Part shown: in pieces, positions 1 to 9,017 of the stretch
How the letters are laid out: each line of letters begins with the position of its first letter
Position numbering within the stretch: position 1 is the stretch's first letter
NCBI GenBank assembly: GCA_964650975.1
Contig: CAZYWA010000001.1
Coordinates: forward strand, 1-64,000
Direction: 5' to 3'
Source: CAZYWA01 sp964650975 [NCBI: uncultured bacterium]
GTDB taxonomy: Bacteria; JADJOY01
Length of the DNA: 64,000 nt
Position numbers and translations under genes: made by a program
The notes under the pieces: model-generated
Told to the model about the DNA's origin: nothing
The model's input: the letters and a program-made list of their open reading frames with translations, nothing else
The model's database searches: none

Positions 1-477
1 GAACAGGAGCTCGGCCTTCCAGATGGTCTTGTCGCGGCGCCGAGCCCGGAGCACGTCGAGCAGCTCGGTGAGGATCGTGCGCTCGTCCTCGGTGCTCTCG
101 AAGGTGTCGAGCAAGTCCGCGGTCGCGACCTCGAGCATCTCGACCGGCGTCCCGGGAATGATCGTGAGCAGGTAGCGCTTGGCCCCGATCTCGATGGTTC
201 GCAGCCACGAGATCTGCGCCAGGGCGCGGCACGGACCGATCACGATCACGGCGAGGCCGGGCGCCACCGTGACGATCTCGAGCGGTCTCGGTCGCGATTC
301 CGACCCCCCCACCGCGGTGTCGGTCGCATGCACGATCGCCCGTGCTCGATCCGAGTCGAGCTCCGCGAGCTGCTGAAGCGTGCGCTCCGGGAGGGTGACC
401 GTGACGGGACGGCGCGGCTCGCGAAACTTGGGGGGCCGGCCCGTTGCGCGCCTGACGCGTTCAGGGTCCTTTGGCAT
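1..477 (-). CDS. Ribbon-helix-helix-like DNA-binding protein, 3' end off the window
   Basis: An uninterrupted reading frame runs from an ATG at 477 off the left edge (159 codons visible). Near residues 22-40 the segment RRPVTVTLPERTLQQLAEL has the short beta strand followed by an amphipathic helix that is typical of ribbon-helix-helix (MetJ/Arc-type) DNA-binding domains. After it comes an acidic and hydrophobic domain containing CRALAQISWLRTIEIG that I do not recognise. The gene is divergent from the glycosyltransferase at 684, with an AT-richer spacer of about 200 bases holding an imperfect inverted repeat, so an autoregulator is plausible. The fold call rests on pattern only, and the C-terminus is not visible. 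Confidence 0.6.
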   Translation of the reverse strand, partial: MPKDPERVRRATGRPPKFREPRRPVTVTLPERTLQQLAELDSDRARAIVHATDTAVGGSESRPRPLEIVTVAPGLAVIVIGPCRALAQISWLRTIEIGAKRYLLTIIPGTPVEMLEVATADLLDTFESTEDERTILTELLDVLRARRRDKTIWKAELLF

Positions 478-484
478 ACTTATC

Positions 485-607
485 ACGTAGAAAGTCCTCG
501 ATGGGTTTCTTCTACCGGACCTCGAAGAGGCGATAGTGCTGAATAGACGCAGTATCTGAGCTTCATATTCTCGCGTTACAATGATGGCATGTATTGCTTT
601 TCTACGT
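485..607. promoter_or_regulatory. AT-richer divergent spacer with inverted repeat
   Basis: ACGTAGAAAG at 485-494 recurs as the inverted CTTTTCTACGT at 597-607, with one extra base. The two arms flank the promoter region between the divergent genes at 477 and 684. A TACAAT hexamer lies at 577-582. It could be an operator pair for the neighbouring ribbon-helix-helix-like protein, but this is inferred from position only. Confidence 0.25.
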
Positions 608-683
608 TGTTTGCTACTAGAGTGCGCTGGCGCTGTCAAGCTCGGGTTCCCGGCCCGTGATGCTTGGTCAGTCGCACCGGTGA

Positions 684-2078
684 ATGACAGCGCTCCCGCC
701 CCCGACTCCTGCCGCTGACGCCGCGCGCCGCACGCTCTTCCTCGCCTGGCTGACCCGTGGCCTGCTCGGGGTCGCGGGCTTGCTGTTCGTCGGCCACGCG
801 GTCGCGTTCGCGCCGCAGCTCGCGAAGCTGCCCGGTCAGTTCGATTTCACGGTCTACGCGCGTGCCGGTCGCGCGCTCGCCGCGGGAACCCCGCTCTACG
901 ACGTCGGCTTCAACGGCTGTCCGTACGTCTATCCGCCGGCCTTCGCTGCGATGTTCCGGTTCTGCGCGCTGATGCCGATGCGCGTCGCCAGCTGGATCTG
1001 GCTCTCGATCGACCTCGCCTGCCTGGGCGTTTCACTGCGGTTGCTGCTGCCGTTCGGACGCTTCTCGACACGATCGCGAGCGGCCGCCGCGGCGCTGCTG
1101 ATCGCGCTTTCGCCGCCGGTCCTTCGCACGCTGGCGCTCGGGCAGATCAACCTGGTGCTGTTGCTGCTGCTGAGCCTGGCGCTCGCGTTGAGCAAACGGC
1201 CGCGTCCCAGCGTCGCGACCGAGAGCCTCGTGGGCGCTCTGCTCGGCGTCGCCGTGATGATCAAGGTCTATCCGGCCGTCTACGCCCTCGCCCTCGCGAA
1301 CGGGCGCCGTCATCGTGCGCTGATGGCCATGGGCACCACCCTCGTGGCGCTGGGGTTGTTCGGGGTGGCGTTCGGCGGAGGCTGGGAGAACACCCGGCTC
1401 TACGTGTTTCAGATCCTGCCGAACATGTCGGCCCGGCTCGGCGACATGCGCGTGTACCCGGAGAACCAGTCGCTCGCGGCGGTCCTGGCGCGGTCGTTTC
1501 GCCTCCACGACTTCGAGCTCTCCTACCGGGGCGACGCGATCTCGCGACGGGTCTCGCCGTATCGCCAGAGCCCGCAGATTGCCCGGATCGGCACCCTGGC
1601 CGGTGCGGTGCTCATCGGCATCGGGACCTTCGTCGCCGTGCGGCGCCACCGCCGGCGGGGGAACGAGCGTGAAGGCTTCGCGGCCGATTGCGCCGTGCTG
1701 ACGGCGGCGGTGCTGCTGGTCTCTCCCGTGGTCTGGGACCACTACTACGTGATGCTCGCAATCCCGGCCCTGATCGTGTGGGGAAACGCGTCACCGAGGT
1801 CCTCGGCGCTGCGCCTGGGGGTCGCTGGCGTGGCGCTGTTCGTCGGGGCCCAGAGCTTCTGGGCGGTTCCGTTGGCGATCCACCCGTCGCCGGTGGTCAC
1901 GATGCTCGGCTTCACCGCCGTGACGTTGATGTGGGGTGCCGCGCTCGGCCTGTGTGCCGGAGCGCCCGTGAAAAAGTCGAGAGGAATCCAGCTCGTCGTG
2001 AATCGAGCCGTCGAAACACGGGGCGAGGGGAACGGGTTGGCCGTCGCTCCAAGCCGCGTCACGAGCGCAACGACGTGA
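684..2078 (+). CDS. Glycosyltransferase family 87 (DUF2029) membrane protein
   Basis: This is a polytopic membrane protein of 464 residues with about nine or ten hydrophobic segments. The N-terminal loop carries DFTVYARAGRALAAGTPLY and, about 20 residues later, YVYPPAFAAMF. These are hallmarks of GT87/DUF2029 polyprenol-phosphate-mannose-dependent mannosyltransferases, which add mannose to envelope glycans on the outer face of the cytoplasmic membrane. The acidic residue of the DFTVYARAG motif is intact and the length is normal for the family. The substrate cannot be told from sequence. The last 35 or so residues are polar and poorly conserved in appearance. Confidence 0.8.
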   Translation: MTALPPPTPAADAARRTLFLAWLTRGLLGVAGLLFVGHAVAFAPQLAKLPGQFDFTVYARAGRALAAGTPLYDVGFNGCPYVYPPAFAAMFRFCALMPMRVASWIWLSIDLACLGVSLRLLLPFGRFSTRSRAAAAALLIALSPPVLRTLALGQINLVLLLLLSLALALSKRPRPSVATESLVGALLGVAVMIKVYPAVYALALANGRRHRALMAMGTTLVALGLFGVAFGGGWENTRLYVFQILPNMSARLGDMRVYPENQSLAAVLARSFRLHDFELSYRGDAISRRVSPYRQSPQIARIGTLAGAVLIGIGTFVAVRRHRRRGNEREGFAADCAVLTAAVLLVSPVVWDHYYVMLAIPALIVWGNASPRSSALRLGVAGVALFVGAQSFWAVPLAIHPSPVVTMLGFTAVTLMWGAALGLCAGAPVKKSRGIQLVVNRAVETRGEGNGLAVAPSRVTSATT

Positions 2079-2100
2079 GGAAGAGAGGAGAGGATCGGTG

Positions 2101-4200
2101 ATGAACGGAAAGCGTTGGATGCGCGGGTCGGTGGTACCCGCGTTGCTCTGGGTGGTCGCCAGTTGCTCGAGCAGCGGCTCGGGAGGGGGATCCGGCCACA
2201 TCTCGCTGAGCGCATCGGAGCTGACGCTCAAGCGCGGGGGCTGGTCGTCGCAGGTCACGGCGCAGGTGACCGACGCTCACGGTCAGCCCATCTCGGGGAC
2301 GGTGACCTGGGCGAGCTCCGACCCGAGCGTGGCCACGGTCGACTCGAGCGGGCTCGTCACCTCCGGCGCACTGGGGTCGGCGCAAGTCACGGCGTCGGCC
2401 GGACGCGGAGTCAGCTCGACCGTCGATGTGCAGGTGGTGGTCCAGCCGAATCCGAAGTGCACCGTGCCGACGAGCTTGCCGAGCCCGGGTGCCGTGGGCT
2501 CGCCTCCCACGTTCCAGGTTCTCGGCGATGCCTTCAACGTCGACGCGCCGCCCTTCGACGATCGATTCCTGGTTCCGATCGACGCCGACGGGAACGGCAC
2601 GCAGGATCTCCTGGTCCTGACGTCGAATGCGCCCCCTTCGGTTCCGGGCGGCGCGACGCTGGTCTATCGCAACGACGGGACCGGCCACTTCACCGACGCC
2701 ACCGCGGCGATCCTCGGCAGTGCCGCGGTGCCGGCCGATCAACCGTCGAGCTTCGAGGTCGCCGATCTCAACGGCGACGGTCATCCCGACGCGTTCGTGG
2801 CGCAGCACGGCTACGGCGACGCGGGCGCGCCCAGCTTGCTGTTCCTCTCGAACGGCGGCGGAACGCTCGCTCAAGCGGGCTTCGCGGAGATCGACCCCAA
2901 CCCGTCGACGTCCGTCACCAAGGCCACGGCGAGCGGCGACGTCGACTGCGACGGTCACGTCGACGTGTTCGAGTCGGCCATCGGCCCGACCGGAGTCCAG
3001 TCGCTGCTCATGAACGACGGCACCGGTGCGCTTCATCAAGACGACGGGCGGTTGCCTCCCGAGATCACCGACGGGACGGTCAGCTTCACCTCGGCGCAGC
3101 TCTGCGACATCGACCGGGACGGCGACCCCGAGCTGATCCTGGGAGGCTGGAACGGCTCCGGGATCAAGCGCGACGTGCTGCTGCTCAACGACGGTTTCGG
3201 AAACTTCCGGCTCGCTCCCGACGGCGCGTTGCCGGGCTGGCACTACGGCGCCGACACCAACGTGACCCTCTCGATCCGCTGCGCCGATCTGGACCAGGAC
3301 GGCTATCCCGACCTGGTGGTGTCGCAGACCGACGCCTTCGCCACGGGCTTCGTCGGGGTCTGGAAGAATCAGCAGAACGACACCTTCGCGAGCGTCGACT
3401 CGGCGGCGGTCAGCTGGCCCACGGGCTACGTCGACGGCCTGTGGGCGTCGGACTTCAACGGTGACGGCTGGCCGGACCTGGTGGTCACCGGCACCGGTGG
3501 GAACCACCTGGGCCGGGTCTACAGCAACGCCGGGAGCATGACGTTCACCGCCGTGGACCTCCCGCGCGACGATCAGCCGCTGACGCCCATCGAGGCCAAC
3601 GGCGACGGACATCCCGACCTGGTGGCGCCGGGAAAGTCCGGCTTACCGATCCTCATGCTCAACCAGAACGGCGCCGCGCCGAGCGATTTCGTGGAGGCGC
3701 AACCCGGTGACCGGGTGGAGGTTCCGCTGGGCACGGTGCCGACCGGCCACTTCCACTTCGAGGCGAAAGGCTTCGTCGACCACTTCATCGACACCCAGGC
3801 CGGCAACGCCGAGTTCATCTACTTCTGGCTCTACTCGGGGAACAACTTTTACTACGAAGGCGACGGAGCCGGGTTCCTCTACATCCCGTACGAGTACGCG
3901 TACGACAACTACTCGTGCAACTACGGGAAGGTGAAGGCACGGAGCAACGACCCCGGCCCGTGGCCGATCGAGATTTGCTACATGGACCAGGCCTGGGACA
4001 GCCAGCACTGGTACTCGTTCGACGTGGTCTGGGACACCTCGACCATCTCGATCTTCGTGGACGGCGATCTCAAGAACCAGTCCGACTACGGCTCGAATTC
4101 CTTGCCGCTGATCGCCGGCATGGGCTGGCCGCCCGCCGACGTGGAGCAGCCCGGCATCGTGGGCATGGAGTTCCGCAACTGGAGCTTCGGCGCTCAGTAG
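2101..4200 (+). CDS. FG-GAP/VCBS repeat lipoprotein with Ig-like and LamG-like domains
   Basis: The start chosen is ATG 2101, behind an AGGAG-like site; a GTG one codon earlier is also possible. A short signal sequence ends in the lipobox VVASC, so the protein is probably lipidated and exported. Residues 35-115 form a Big_2-type Ig fold (VTWASSDPSVATVDSSGLVT). At least seven calcium-binding-loop FG-GAP repeats follow, such as DLNGDGHPDAFV, DLDQDGYPDLVV and DFNGDGWPDLVV, predicting an integrin-like beta propeller. The last 170 residues are aromatic-rich and end in WDTSTISIFVDGDLKNQ, resembling a LamG/concanavalin-like jelly roll. A role as a surface adhesin or glycan-binding protein is inferred. 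An inverted repeat at 4209-4250 ends the unit. Confidence 0.75.
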   Translation: MNGKRWMRGSVVPALLWVVASCSSSGSGGGSGHISLSASELTLKRGGWSSQVTAQVTDAHGQPISGTVTWASSDPSVATVDSSGLVTSGALGSAQVTASAGRGVSSTVDVQVVVQPNPKCTVPTSLPSPGAVGSPPTFQVLGDAFNVDAPPFDDRFLVPIDADGNGTQDLLVLTSNAPPSVPGGATLVYRNDGTGHFTDATAAILGSAAVPADQPSSFEVADLNGDGHPDAFVAQHGYGDAGAPSLLFLSNGGGTLAQAGFAEIDPNPSTSVTKATASGDVDCDGHVDVFESAIGPTGVQSLLMNDGTGALHQDDGRLPPEITDGTVSFTSAQLCDIDRDGDPELILGGWNGSGIKRDVLLLNDGFGNFRLAPDGALPGWHYGADTNVTLSIRCADLDQDGYPDLVVSQTDAFATGFVGVWKNQQNDTFASVDSAAVSWPTGYVDGLWASDFNGDGWPDLVVTGTGGNHLGRVYSNAGSMTFTAVDLPRDDQPLTPIEANGDGHPDLVAPGKSGLPILMLNQNGAAPSDFVEAQPGDRVEVPLGTVPTGHFHFEAKGFVDHFIDTQAGNAEFIYFWLYSGNNFYYEGDGAGFLYIPYEYAYDNYSCNYGKVKARSNDPGPWPIEICYMDQAWDSQHWYSFDVVWDTSTISIFVDGDLKNQSDYGSNSLPLIAGMGWPPADVEQPGIVGMEFRNWSFGAQ

Positions 4201-4208
4201 TGTTCACC

Positions 4209-4250
4209 GCGCTCCAGCGGGACGCTCGCCCGGGTGTCTCGCTGGAGCGC
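4209..4250. terminator. Stem-loop after the FG-GAP lipoprotein
   Basis: GCGCTCCAGCG (4209-4219) pairs perfectly with CGCTGGAGCGC (4240-4250), starting nine bases after the stop codon. There is no clear T tract, so it may be a weak or Rho-assisted terminator. Confidence 0.45.
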
Positions 4251-4377
4251 GCTTTGCTCGGTACTGCCTCACGTTGGCCACCTGGGCCGGCGGCCGAGCC
4301 GGAGCTCGGCAGACTGCGACACCACCTTTTGCCCGCCTTGCATGCCGAGTGGTCGGGTTTCCGGTAGCATCGGGCCG

Positions 4378-5052
4378 ATGCCCGCCGCGCACGACCCGAG
4401 CTCACAGCCGCGCGTGATGTCGCGCCGCCGGGTGTTGAAGTGGGGGATCGGCGGGGCGCTCCTGCTGGGGGGCGGCGCCCTGGTGTGGAGGGTGCGCGGC
4501 ACGCCGCGCTCGATGCCGCCCTGGGCATCCGCCGGCAGCTGGCGGTTCCTCACCGCCACCGAAGCCACCATCGTCGCGGCGATCGCGGCGCGGTTGCTCG
4601 ATCCCGGCGACGTGCCGGACGCCGCGGGCCCCGACCTCCCCGTCGTGGCGCGGTGGTTCGACACGTTCCTGCACCTCGCGCACCCCGAGGTGCAGAGCGA
4701 CCTGCGATCGCTGCTCGCCGCCTTCGACGGCGTCGGGCCGCTCGCGGTGGGAGTGCCGGGACGGTTCGTGAATCTCGCGCTCGAGGAGCAAGCGCGGGTG
4801 CTGCGTCGCTGGGAGCACGGCCCGCATCCGATGCGCATGGGCTTCACCGCGCTCAAGCAGCTCGCTTACATGGCTCACTACGGCCGCGACGCCACCTGGC
4901 CCGCGCTCGGCTACGACGGCCCGATCGTGCCGCGCGGCTATGCCGGCGCCGAGCACGGCTGGTTCGACCCGGCGTGGCTCGCGCCCGCCGGCGACGACGG
5001 CGTCGGTCCCGATGGCCGCGGGCGCACGCGTCGCACCAGCGGAACGACATGA
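4378..5052 (+). CDS. Tat-exported gluconate 2-dehydrogenase subunit 3-like protein
   Basis: The start is ATG 4378, seven bases after TAGCAT (4365-4370). The frame is open further upstream, but that part is not protein-like. The N-terminus has a twin-arginine signal (MSRRRVLKWG, then a hydrophobic GGALLLGGGALVW), so the protein is probably exported folded through Tat. The body (LTATEATIVAAIAARLLDPGDVPDA) matches the small, cofactor-free subunit 3 found beside GMC-type gluconate and sugar dehydrogenases, where it carries its partner through Tat. Its stop codon overlaps the start of the GMC gene as ATGA, so the two are translationally coupled. The family assignment is from motif and context. Confidence 0.7.
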   Translation: MPAAHDPSSQPRVMSRRRVLKWGIGGALLLGGGALVWRVRGTPRSMPPWASAGSWRFLTATEATIVAAIAARLLDPGDVPDAAGPDLPVVARWFDTFLHLAHPEVQSDLRSLLAAFDGVGPLAVGVPGRFVNLALEEQARVLRRWEHGPHPMRMGFTALKQLAYMAHYGRDATWPALGYDGPIVPRGYAGAEHGWFDPAWLAPAGDDGVGPDGRGRTRRTSGTT

Positions 5053-6578
5053 TCGTCCTCGGTCGCACGCTCACCAGGCCTTTTCATCGGCGCTGCGACG
5101 TGGTGGTCGTCGGCACCGGCGCCGGTGGCGCCATGTGCGCCCGCCAGCTCGCCAAGGCGGGCCGCGAGGTGGTGGCGCTCGAGATGGGTGGTTTCCACCG
5201 TCCCAGCGACTTCACCCAGCGCGAGGACGAGATGCTGCCGATGCTCTTCCAGGAGCGGGCCGCGCGCGCCACCCTCGACATGTCCGTGACGGTGCTGCAG
5301 GGCCGGGGTGTGGGCGGCTCGACGGTCCACAACACCAACCTCTGCAAGCGCACGCCGGCGCCGATCCTCGAGGACTGGGTGCGGCGCATGGGGGCCACGG
5401 GTTGGTCGCCGGCCGAGCTCGATCCCGAGTTCGCGGCCACCGAGCGCGACCTCTCGGTGTCGCCGCTCGGTGAGGCGCAGCTCAACGCGGCCAACCGCAT
5501 CATGAAGACCGGCACCGAAGCGCTGGGCTGGAAGGGCGGCTTCCTGTCGCACAATCGGGTCGGCTGCGTCGGCTCCGGATTCTGCGAGCTCGGCTGCGCC
5601 TTCAACGCCAAGCAGAACGCGCTCAAGGTGCTGATTCCCGACGGGCTCGCCGCGGGACTCGACGTCTATGCCGACTGCGAGGTGACGGCGGTGCGCTTCG
5701 AGCGCGGGCGCGCGGTGGGCGTCACCGGCCAGCTCGTCGACGGCGACGGTCAGCCGCATGGCTCGTTCGAGGTGACCGCGGACGCGGTGGTGCTGGCCGG
5801 GTCGGCGGTGGGGAGCGCCGCGCTGCTGTTGCGCTCCGGCGCGCCCGATCCCCATTCGCAGGCCGGCCGACACCTGCACCTCCACCCCGGTGCCCCGGTG
5901 GCGGGCGTCTACGACGAGCGCGTGGTCGCGTGGAAGGGAGTCCCTCAGTCCTGGGAGGTGACCGAGTTCCTGGACTTCGGAAATCCCGAGAAGCGGGTGT
6001 GGATCGTCGGCAACTTCGCGCACCCGATCGGCACCGCCACCAATCTTCCCGGGTTCGGTCCCGAGCACGCCCGGCTCATGAGCTCGTACGCGAACCTGGT
6101 GGTCTTCACCCCGATGCTTCACGATCAGACCGAGGGGCGCGTCACGGTCACCCGGCGTGGGCGGATCCGCCTCGCCTACACGCTCGGGGCCGCCGACCGC
6201 GAGCAGATGGCGCGGGGCCTGCGCGAGTCGGCGCGGCTCCATCTCGCCGCGGGCGCCAAGCGCGTGGTGGTGCCGTTCGTGAATCCGATCGAGATCGAGA
6301 GCGAGCGCGACCTCGAGCGCATCCAGGCCGCCGACCTGGGGCCCCTCGACCTGCCGGTGCTGGCGGTGCACCCCATGTCCGCCGCGCGCATGAGCGGCTC
6401 GGCGAAGGACGGCGTGGTGCGGCCCGACGGGCGTCACCACCAGGTAGCAGGTCTCTACGTCGCCGACGGCGGGCTCTTCCCGACCTCGATCGGCGTCCCG
6501 CCCCAGATCTCGATCTACACCGCGGGACGCGTGATCGCCCGGCACGTCGACCAAGCGCTGACGCGCGCGTTCGCCTGA
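5049..6578 (+). CDS. GMC family FAD-dependent oxidoreductase (large subunit)
   Basis: The start is ATG 5049 in the ATGA overlap; the frame is open further upstream but that part is noncoding in character. The 509 residues begin with the Rossmann dinucleotide motif VVVVGTGAGGAMCA (residues 17-30). They continue with the FAD loop GRGVGGSTVHNTN near residue 92 and end with the GMC C-terminal signature, including a catalytic-type His in HPMSAARMS (about residue 440) and YVADGGLFPTSIGVPP. The cysteine-rich VGCVGSGFCELGC segment near residue 180 resembles long-chain alcohol oxidases and cholesterol-oxidase-like GMC members. It probably oxidises an alcohol or sugar together with the small subunit encoded just upstream, passing electrons to a periplasmic acceptor. 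The substrate is unknown. Confidence 0.85.
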   Translation: MIVLGRTLTRPFHRRCDVVVVGTGAGGAMCARQLAKAGREVVALEMGGFHRPSDFTQREDEMLPMLFQERAARATLDMSVTVLQGRGVGGSTVHNTNLCKRTPAPILEDWVRRMGATGWSPAELDPEFAATERDLSVSPLGEAQLNAANRIMKTGTEALGWKGGFLSHNRVGCVGSGFCELGCAFNAKQNALKVLIPDGLAAGLDVYADCEVTAVRFERGRAVGVTGQLVDGDGQPHGSFEVTADAVVLAGSAVGSAALLLRSGAPDPHSQAGRHLHLHPGAPVAGVYDERVVAWKGVPQSWEVTEFLDFGNPEKRVWIVGNFAHPIGTATNLPGFGPEHARLMSSYANLVVFTPMLHDQTEGRVTVTRRGRIRLAYTLGAADREQMARGLRESARLHLAAGAKRVVVPFVNPIEIESERDLERIQAADLGPLDLPVLAVHPMSAARMSGSAKDGVVRPDGRHHQVAGLYVADGGLFPTSIGVPPQISIYTAGRVIARHVDQALTRAFA

Positions 6579-6606
6579 GCGTCGTCGCGCCGCGACGGGC
6601 GCTTCC

Positions 6607-6650
6607 TTGCGGGTGCGCTCGCGCCGCCGATATACTCGTCTCGGCGGCGC
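6607..6650 (+). promoter_or_regulatory. Probable prkA operon promoter with palindrome around the -10
   Basis: TTGCGG (6607-6612), 18 bases, then TATACT (6631-6636) form a sigma70-like promoter about 200 bases before prkA. The -10 lies between perfect 10-base arms, GCGCCGCCGA (6621-6630) and TCGGCGGCGC (6641-6650). The palindrome could instead be the terminator of the GMC gene that ends at 6578. Confidence 0.5.
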
Positions 6651-6850
6651 GCAGCGCTGGACGCGAGCAAGCGAGCGGCGGACGTGCGGTGCCTAGCAAA
6701 GATTTTCGACAAAACAAACCAATCGAATAATCCAACCGGAAATACCCTCTAAAGCGGCGAGACCCATGTGCTCATTCACGACGACACCGCAGCGTTCGAC
6801 CCGGGCGATCGAGACGTCTCGAGCGTGTCGTCCACCGGAGGTGCCGCCGA

Positions 6851-8788
6851 ATGGAAACCGAACCCAGCGCCTTTGCTCGGCTCATCCAGGAAGACCGCGC
6901 GGTCCGTGAGACCGACTCCTGGCAAGGCACGTTCCTCGATTACCTGGAGCTGGTCCGCAGCGATCCCCACCTGACCACGCTCTCCCACGCGCGGATCTAC
7001 GAGCTCATCGTCCGCGACGGCGTCCGCGAGATCCTCGACACCGACGACGCCAAGACCAAGCGCCTCTACCAAGACTCGCCGGTCAAGACCTACCCGTTCT
7101 TCAGCGAAGAGTTCTTCGGCATCGAGAAGACGATCTCGCAGATCGTCCGCTACTTCCATGCCGCATCGCTGAAGGGCGAGGAAAGTCGCCAGGTGCTCTA
7201 CCTGATGGGCCCGGTGGGCTCGGGAAAGAGCTCGCTCATCGAGCGGCTGCAGCGCGGGCTCGAGGAAGTGGCGCCGTTCTTCGCGATCGACGGCTGCCCC
7301 ATGTTCGAGGAGCCGCTGCACCTGATCCCGCGCCACCTGCGCCGCGAGTTCGAGAAGATGCTCGACGTGCGCATCGAGGGCGATCTCTGCCCGGTGTGCC
7401 GGTTCCGGCTCAAGGACGAGCTCGGCGGGCGCTACGAGAACGTGCCGGTCCTCAGGCGGCCGTTCTCGAAGCGCAACCGGGTGGGCATCGGCGTGGTGCC
7501 GCCGGTCGATCCCAACAACCAGGACACCTCGGTCCTGATCGGCTCGGAGGACATCTCGAAGCTCGACCTCTTCTCCGAAGGCGACCCGCGGGTGCTCGAG
7601 CTCAACGGGGCCTTGAACGTCGGCAACCGCGGCATGGTGGAATTCATCGAGGTGTTCAAGAACGAGACCGAGTATTTGCACGCGATGATCACCGCGACGC
7701 AGGAAAAGGTGATTCCCGCGCCGGGCCGCCACGGAATGGTTTACGTCGACACCTGCATCGTCGCCCATTCGAACGAGGCCGAGTGGCAAAAGTTTCGCGC
7801 CGATCACACCAACGAAGCGATCCTCGACCGCATCGTGGTGGTGAAGGTTCCCTACAACCTGCGGCTCTCGGAAGAGGTCAAGATTTACCAGAAGATCATC
7901 AGGCGATCGGATTACAAGGCGCACGTGGCGCCGCACACGCTGGAAGTGGCGTCGATGTTCGCGATCCTGTCGCGGCTCGAGCCCACCGCGAAGTGCGATC
8001 TCATGACCAAGCTCAAGCTCTACGACGGCGAGGAGATCGTCGAGAAGGGGCGCACCAAGCGCATCGACGCCCGCGAGCTGCGCGAGGAAGGGAAGCGCGA
8101 GGGCATGAGCGGCATCTCGACGCGCTTCATCATGAAGGCGCTCGACAACGCGCTCACCGACAACGTCGTGGGTGCCTGCATCAACCCGATCAACGTGCGC
8201 GAGGCGCTGATCCAGATGGTCAAGGAGGCGGATCTGCCCGACGACGCGCGCAAGCGCTACCTCGAGTTCCTCCAGGACGCGCTCCACAAGCACTACCTCG
8301 AGCTGCTCGAGAAGGAGATCACCCGCGCGTTCGTGTACTCCTACCAGGAGCAGGCCGAGGCGCTGTTCCAGAACTACCTCGACCACGCCGAGGCGTACGT
8401 GAACCGCACCAAGGTGAAGGACCGGAACACCAAGGAAGAGCTGCCGCCCGACGAAAGCTTCCTGAAGTCGATCGAGGAGCAGATCGCGGTGATCGGCACC
8501 GCCGCGGACGGTTTCCGGCAAGAGGTGATCGCGTACCTCTGGTCGGCCGGGCGGCGCGGCCAGCGGGTGAGCTATTCGAGCTACGAGCCGCTCAAGGAAG
8601 CGATCGAGAAGAAGCTGGTCTCGTCGGTGCGCGAGCTGAGCCGCATCATCACCAGGGCCCGCGCGCGCGACGCGGAGCAGGCGCAGAAGTACAACGCCAT
8701 GGTCGAGAACCTGTTCGCCAACGGCTACTGCCCCACCTGCGTCGACGTGGTCCTCAAGTACGCCGCCAACCACCTGTGGCGCGATTGA
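6851..8788 (+). CDS. prkA: PrkA family serine protein kinase
   Basis: This 645-residue protein matches the PrkA/YeaG family in length and order: an N-terminal AAA-like module with the Walker A motif GPVGSGKSS near residue 119, and a C-terminal PrkA domain. Conserved stretches include YPFFSEEFFGIEKTISQIVRY and the C-rich CPVCRFRLKDEL. PrkA is a cytoplasmic AAA-type kinase acting in stress, starvation and sporulation-type responses. A GGAGG ribosome site lies nine bases before ATG 6851. It is the first gene of a conserved trio with yeaH and spoVR on the same strand. A perfect hairpin overlaps its stop codon and a dispersed structured repeat follows, so internal termination or processing before yeaH is likely. 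Confidence 0.95.
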   Translation: METEPSAFARLIQEDRAVRETDSWQGTFLDYLELVRSDPHLTTLSHARIYELIVRDGVREILDTDDAKTKRLYQDSPVKTYPFFSEEFFGIEKTISQIVRYFHAASLKGEESRQVLYLMGPVGSGKSSLIERLQRGLEEVAPFFAIDGCPMFEEPLHLIPRHLRREFEKMLDVRIEGDLCPVCRFRLKDELGGRYENVPVLRRPFSKRNRVGIGVVPPVDPNNQDTSVLIGSEDISKLDLFSEGDPRVLELNGALNVGNRGMVEFIEVFKNETEYLHAMITATQEKVIPAPGRHGMVYVDTCIVAHSNEAEWQKFRADHTNEAILDRIVVVKVPYNLRLSEEVKIYQKIIRRSDYKAHVAPHTLEVASMFAILSRLEPTAKCDLMTKLKLYDGEEIVEKGRTKRIDARELREEGKREGMSGISTRFIMKALDNALTDNVVGACINPINVREALIQMVKEADLPDDARKRYLEFLQDALHKHYLELLEKEITRAFVYSYQEQAEALFQNYLDHAEAYVNRTKVKDRNTKEELPPDESFLKSIEEQIAVIGTAADGFRQEVIAYLWSAGRRGQRVSYSSYEPLKEAIEKKLVSSVRELSRIITRARARDAEQAQKYNAMVENLFANGYCPTCVDVVLKYAANHLWRD

Positions 8789-8829
8789 TCGGCGCGAGAA
8801 ACTCGCCTTGCTCGTCTCTCGCGCCGATC
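8787..8829 (+). terminator. Perfect hairpin overlapping the prkA stop codon
   Basis: GATCGGCGCGAGA (8787-8799) pairs with TCTCGCGCCGATC (8817-8829), a 13-base perfect stem that starts within the TGA stop. No T tract follows. It is directly followed by copy A of the structured repeat family. It may terminate, stabilise or process the prkA mRNA. Confidence 0.5.
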
Positions 8830-8835
8830 ACGATG

Positions 8836-8978
8836 CCTCCTCGGGGGGCTGTTCCAGCCCCCCGCCCCAACGTGTCTGCGGGGTCTTGGCGAAGACCCCG
8901 CACCCCAATGGGCGTGGCTTTTTTGGGGCCCCACCCCCAAGCCGGCTCACTTCGTTCGCCGCCGCGCCGCTGGCGCGG
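8836..8978 (+). repeat. Structured repeat family 1, copy A
   Basis: Three hairpins follow one another. The first is GGGGGGCTG-TTC-CAGCCCCCC (8843-8863). The second is TGCGGGGTCTT-GGCG-AAGACCCCGCA (8877-8902). The third is CCGCGCC-GCT-GGCGCGG (8962-8978). Between the last two lies the block TTGGGGCCCCACCCCCAAG, then GCCGGCTCAC. The same order recurs at 11647-11754 and, on the minus strand, at 47132-47236, with stems that change but still pair. It sits between prkA and yeaH in the polarity of prkA. Confidence 0.8.
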
Positions 8979-9017
8979 GCCGATGCGTGCGCCGAGCGCG
9001 TCTGAGGTTCGCGCCCC

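Noticed and set aside
2059-3612. Long reading frame on the minus strand (517 codons)
   Set aside because: It is the complement of the FG-GAP lipoprotein gene, is rich in Arg, Ala and Asp in a way typical of GC-rich shadows, and shows no motifs.
4440-5048. N-terminal extension of the GMC oxidoreductase (about 200 residues)
   Set aside because: It lies over the Tat-exported partner in another frame and is Arg/Pro-rich; the GMC fold begins at 5049.
6776-8773. 665-codon frame on the minus strand over prkA
   Set aside because: PrkA on the plus strand has clear homology; the minus frame is a composition artefact, as are similar ones over korA (26454-28307) and spoVR (10028-11710).
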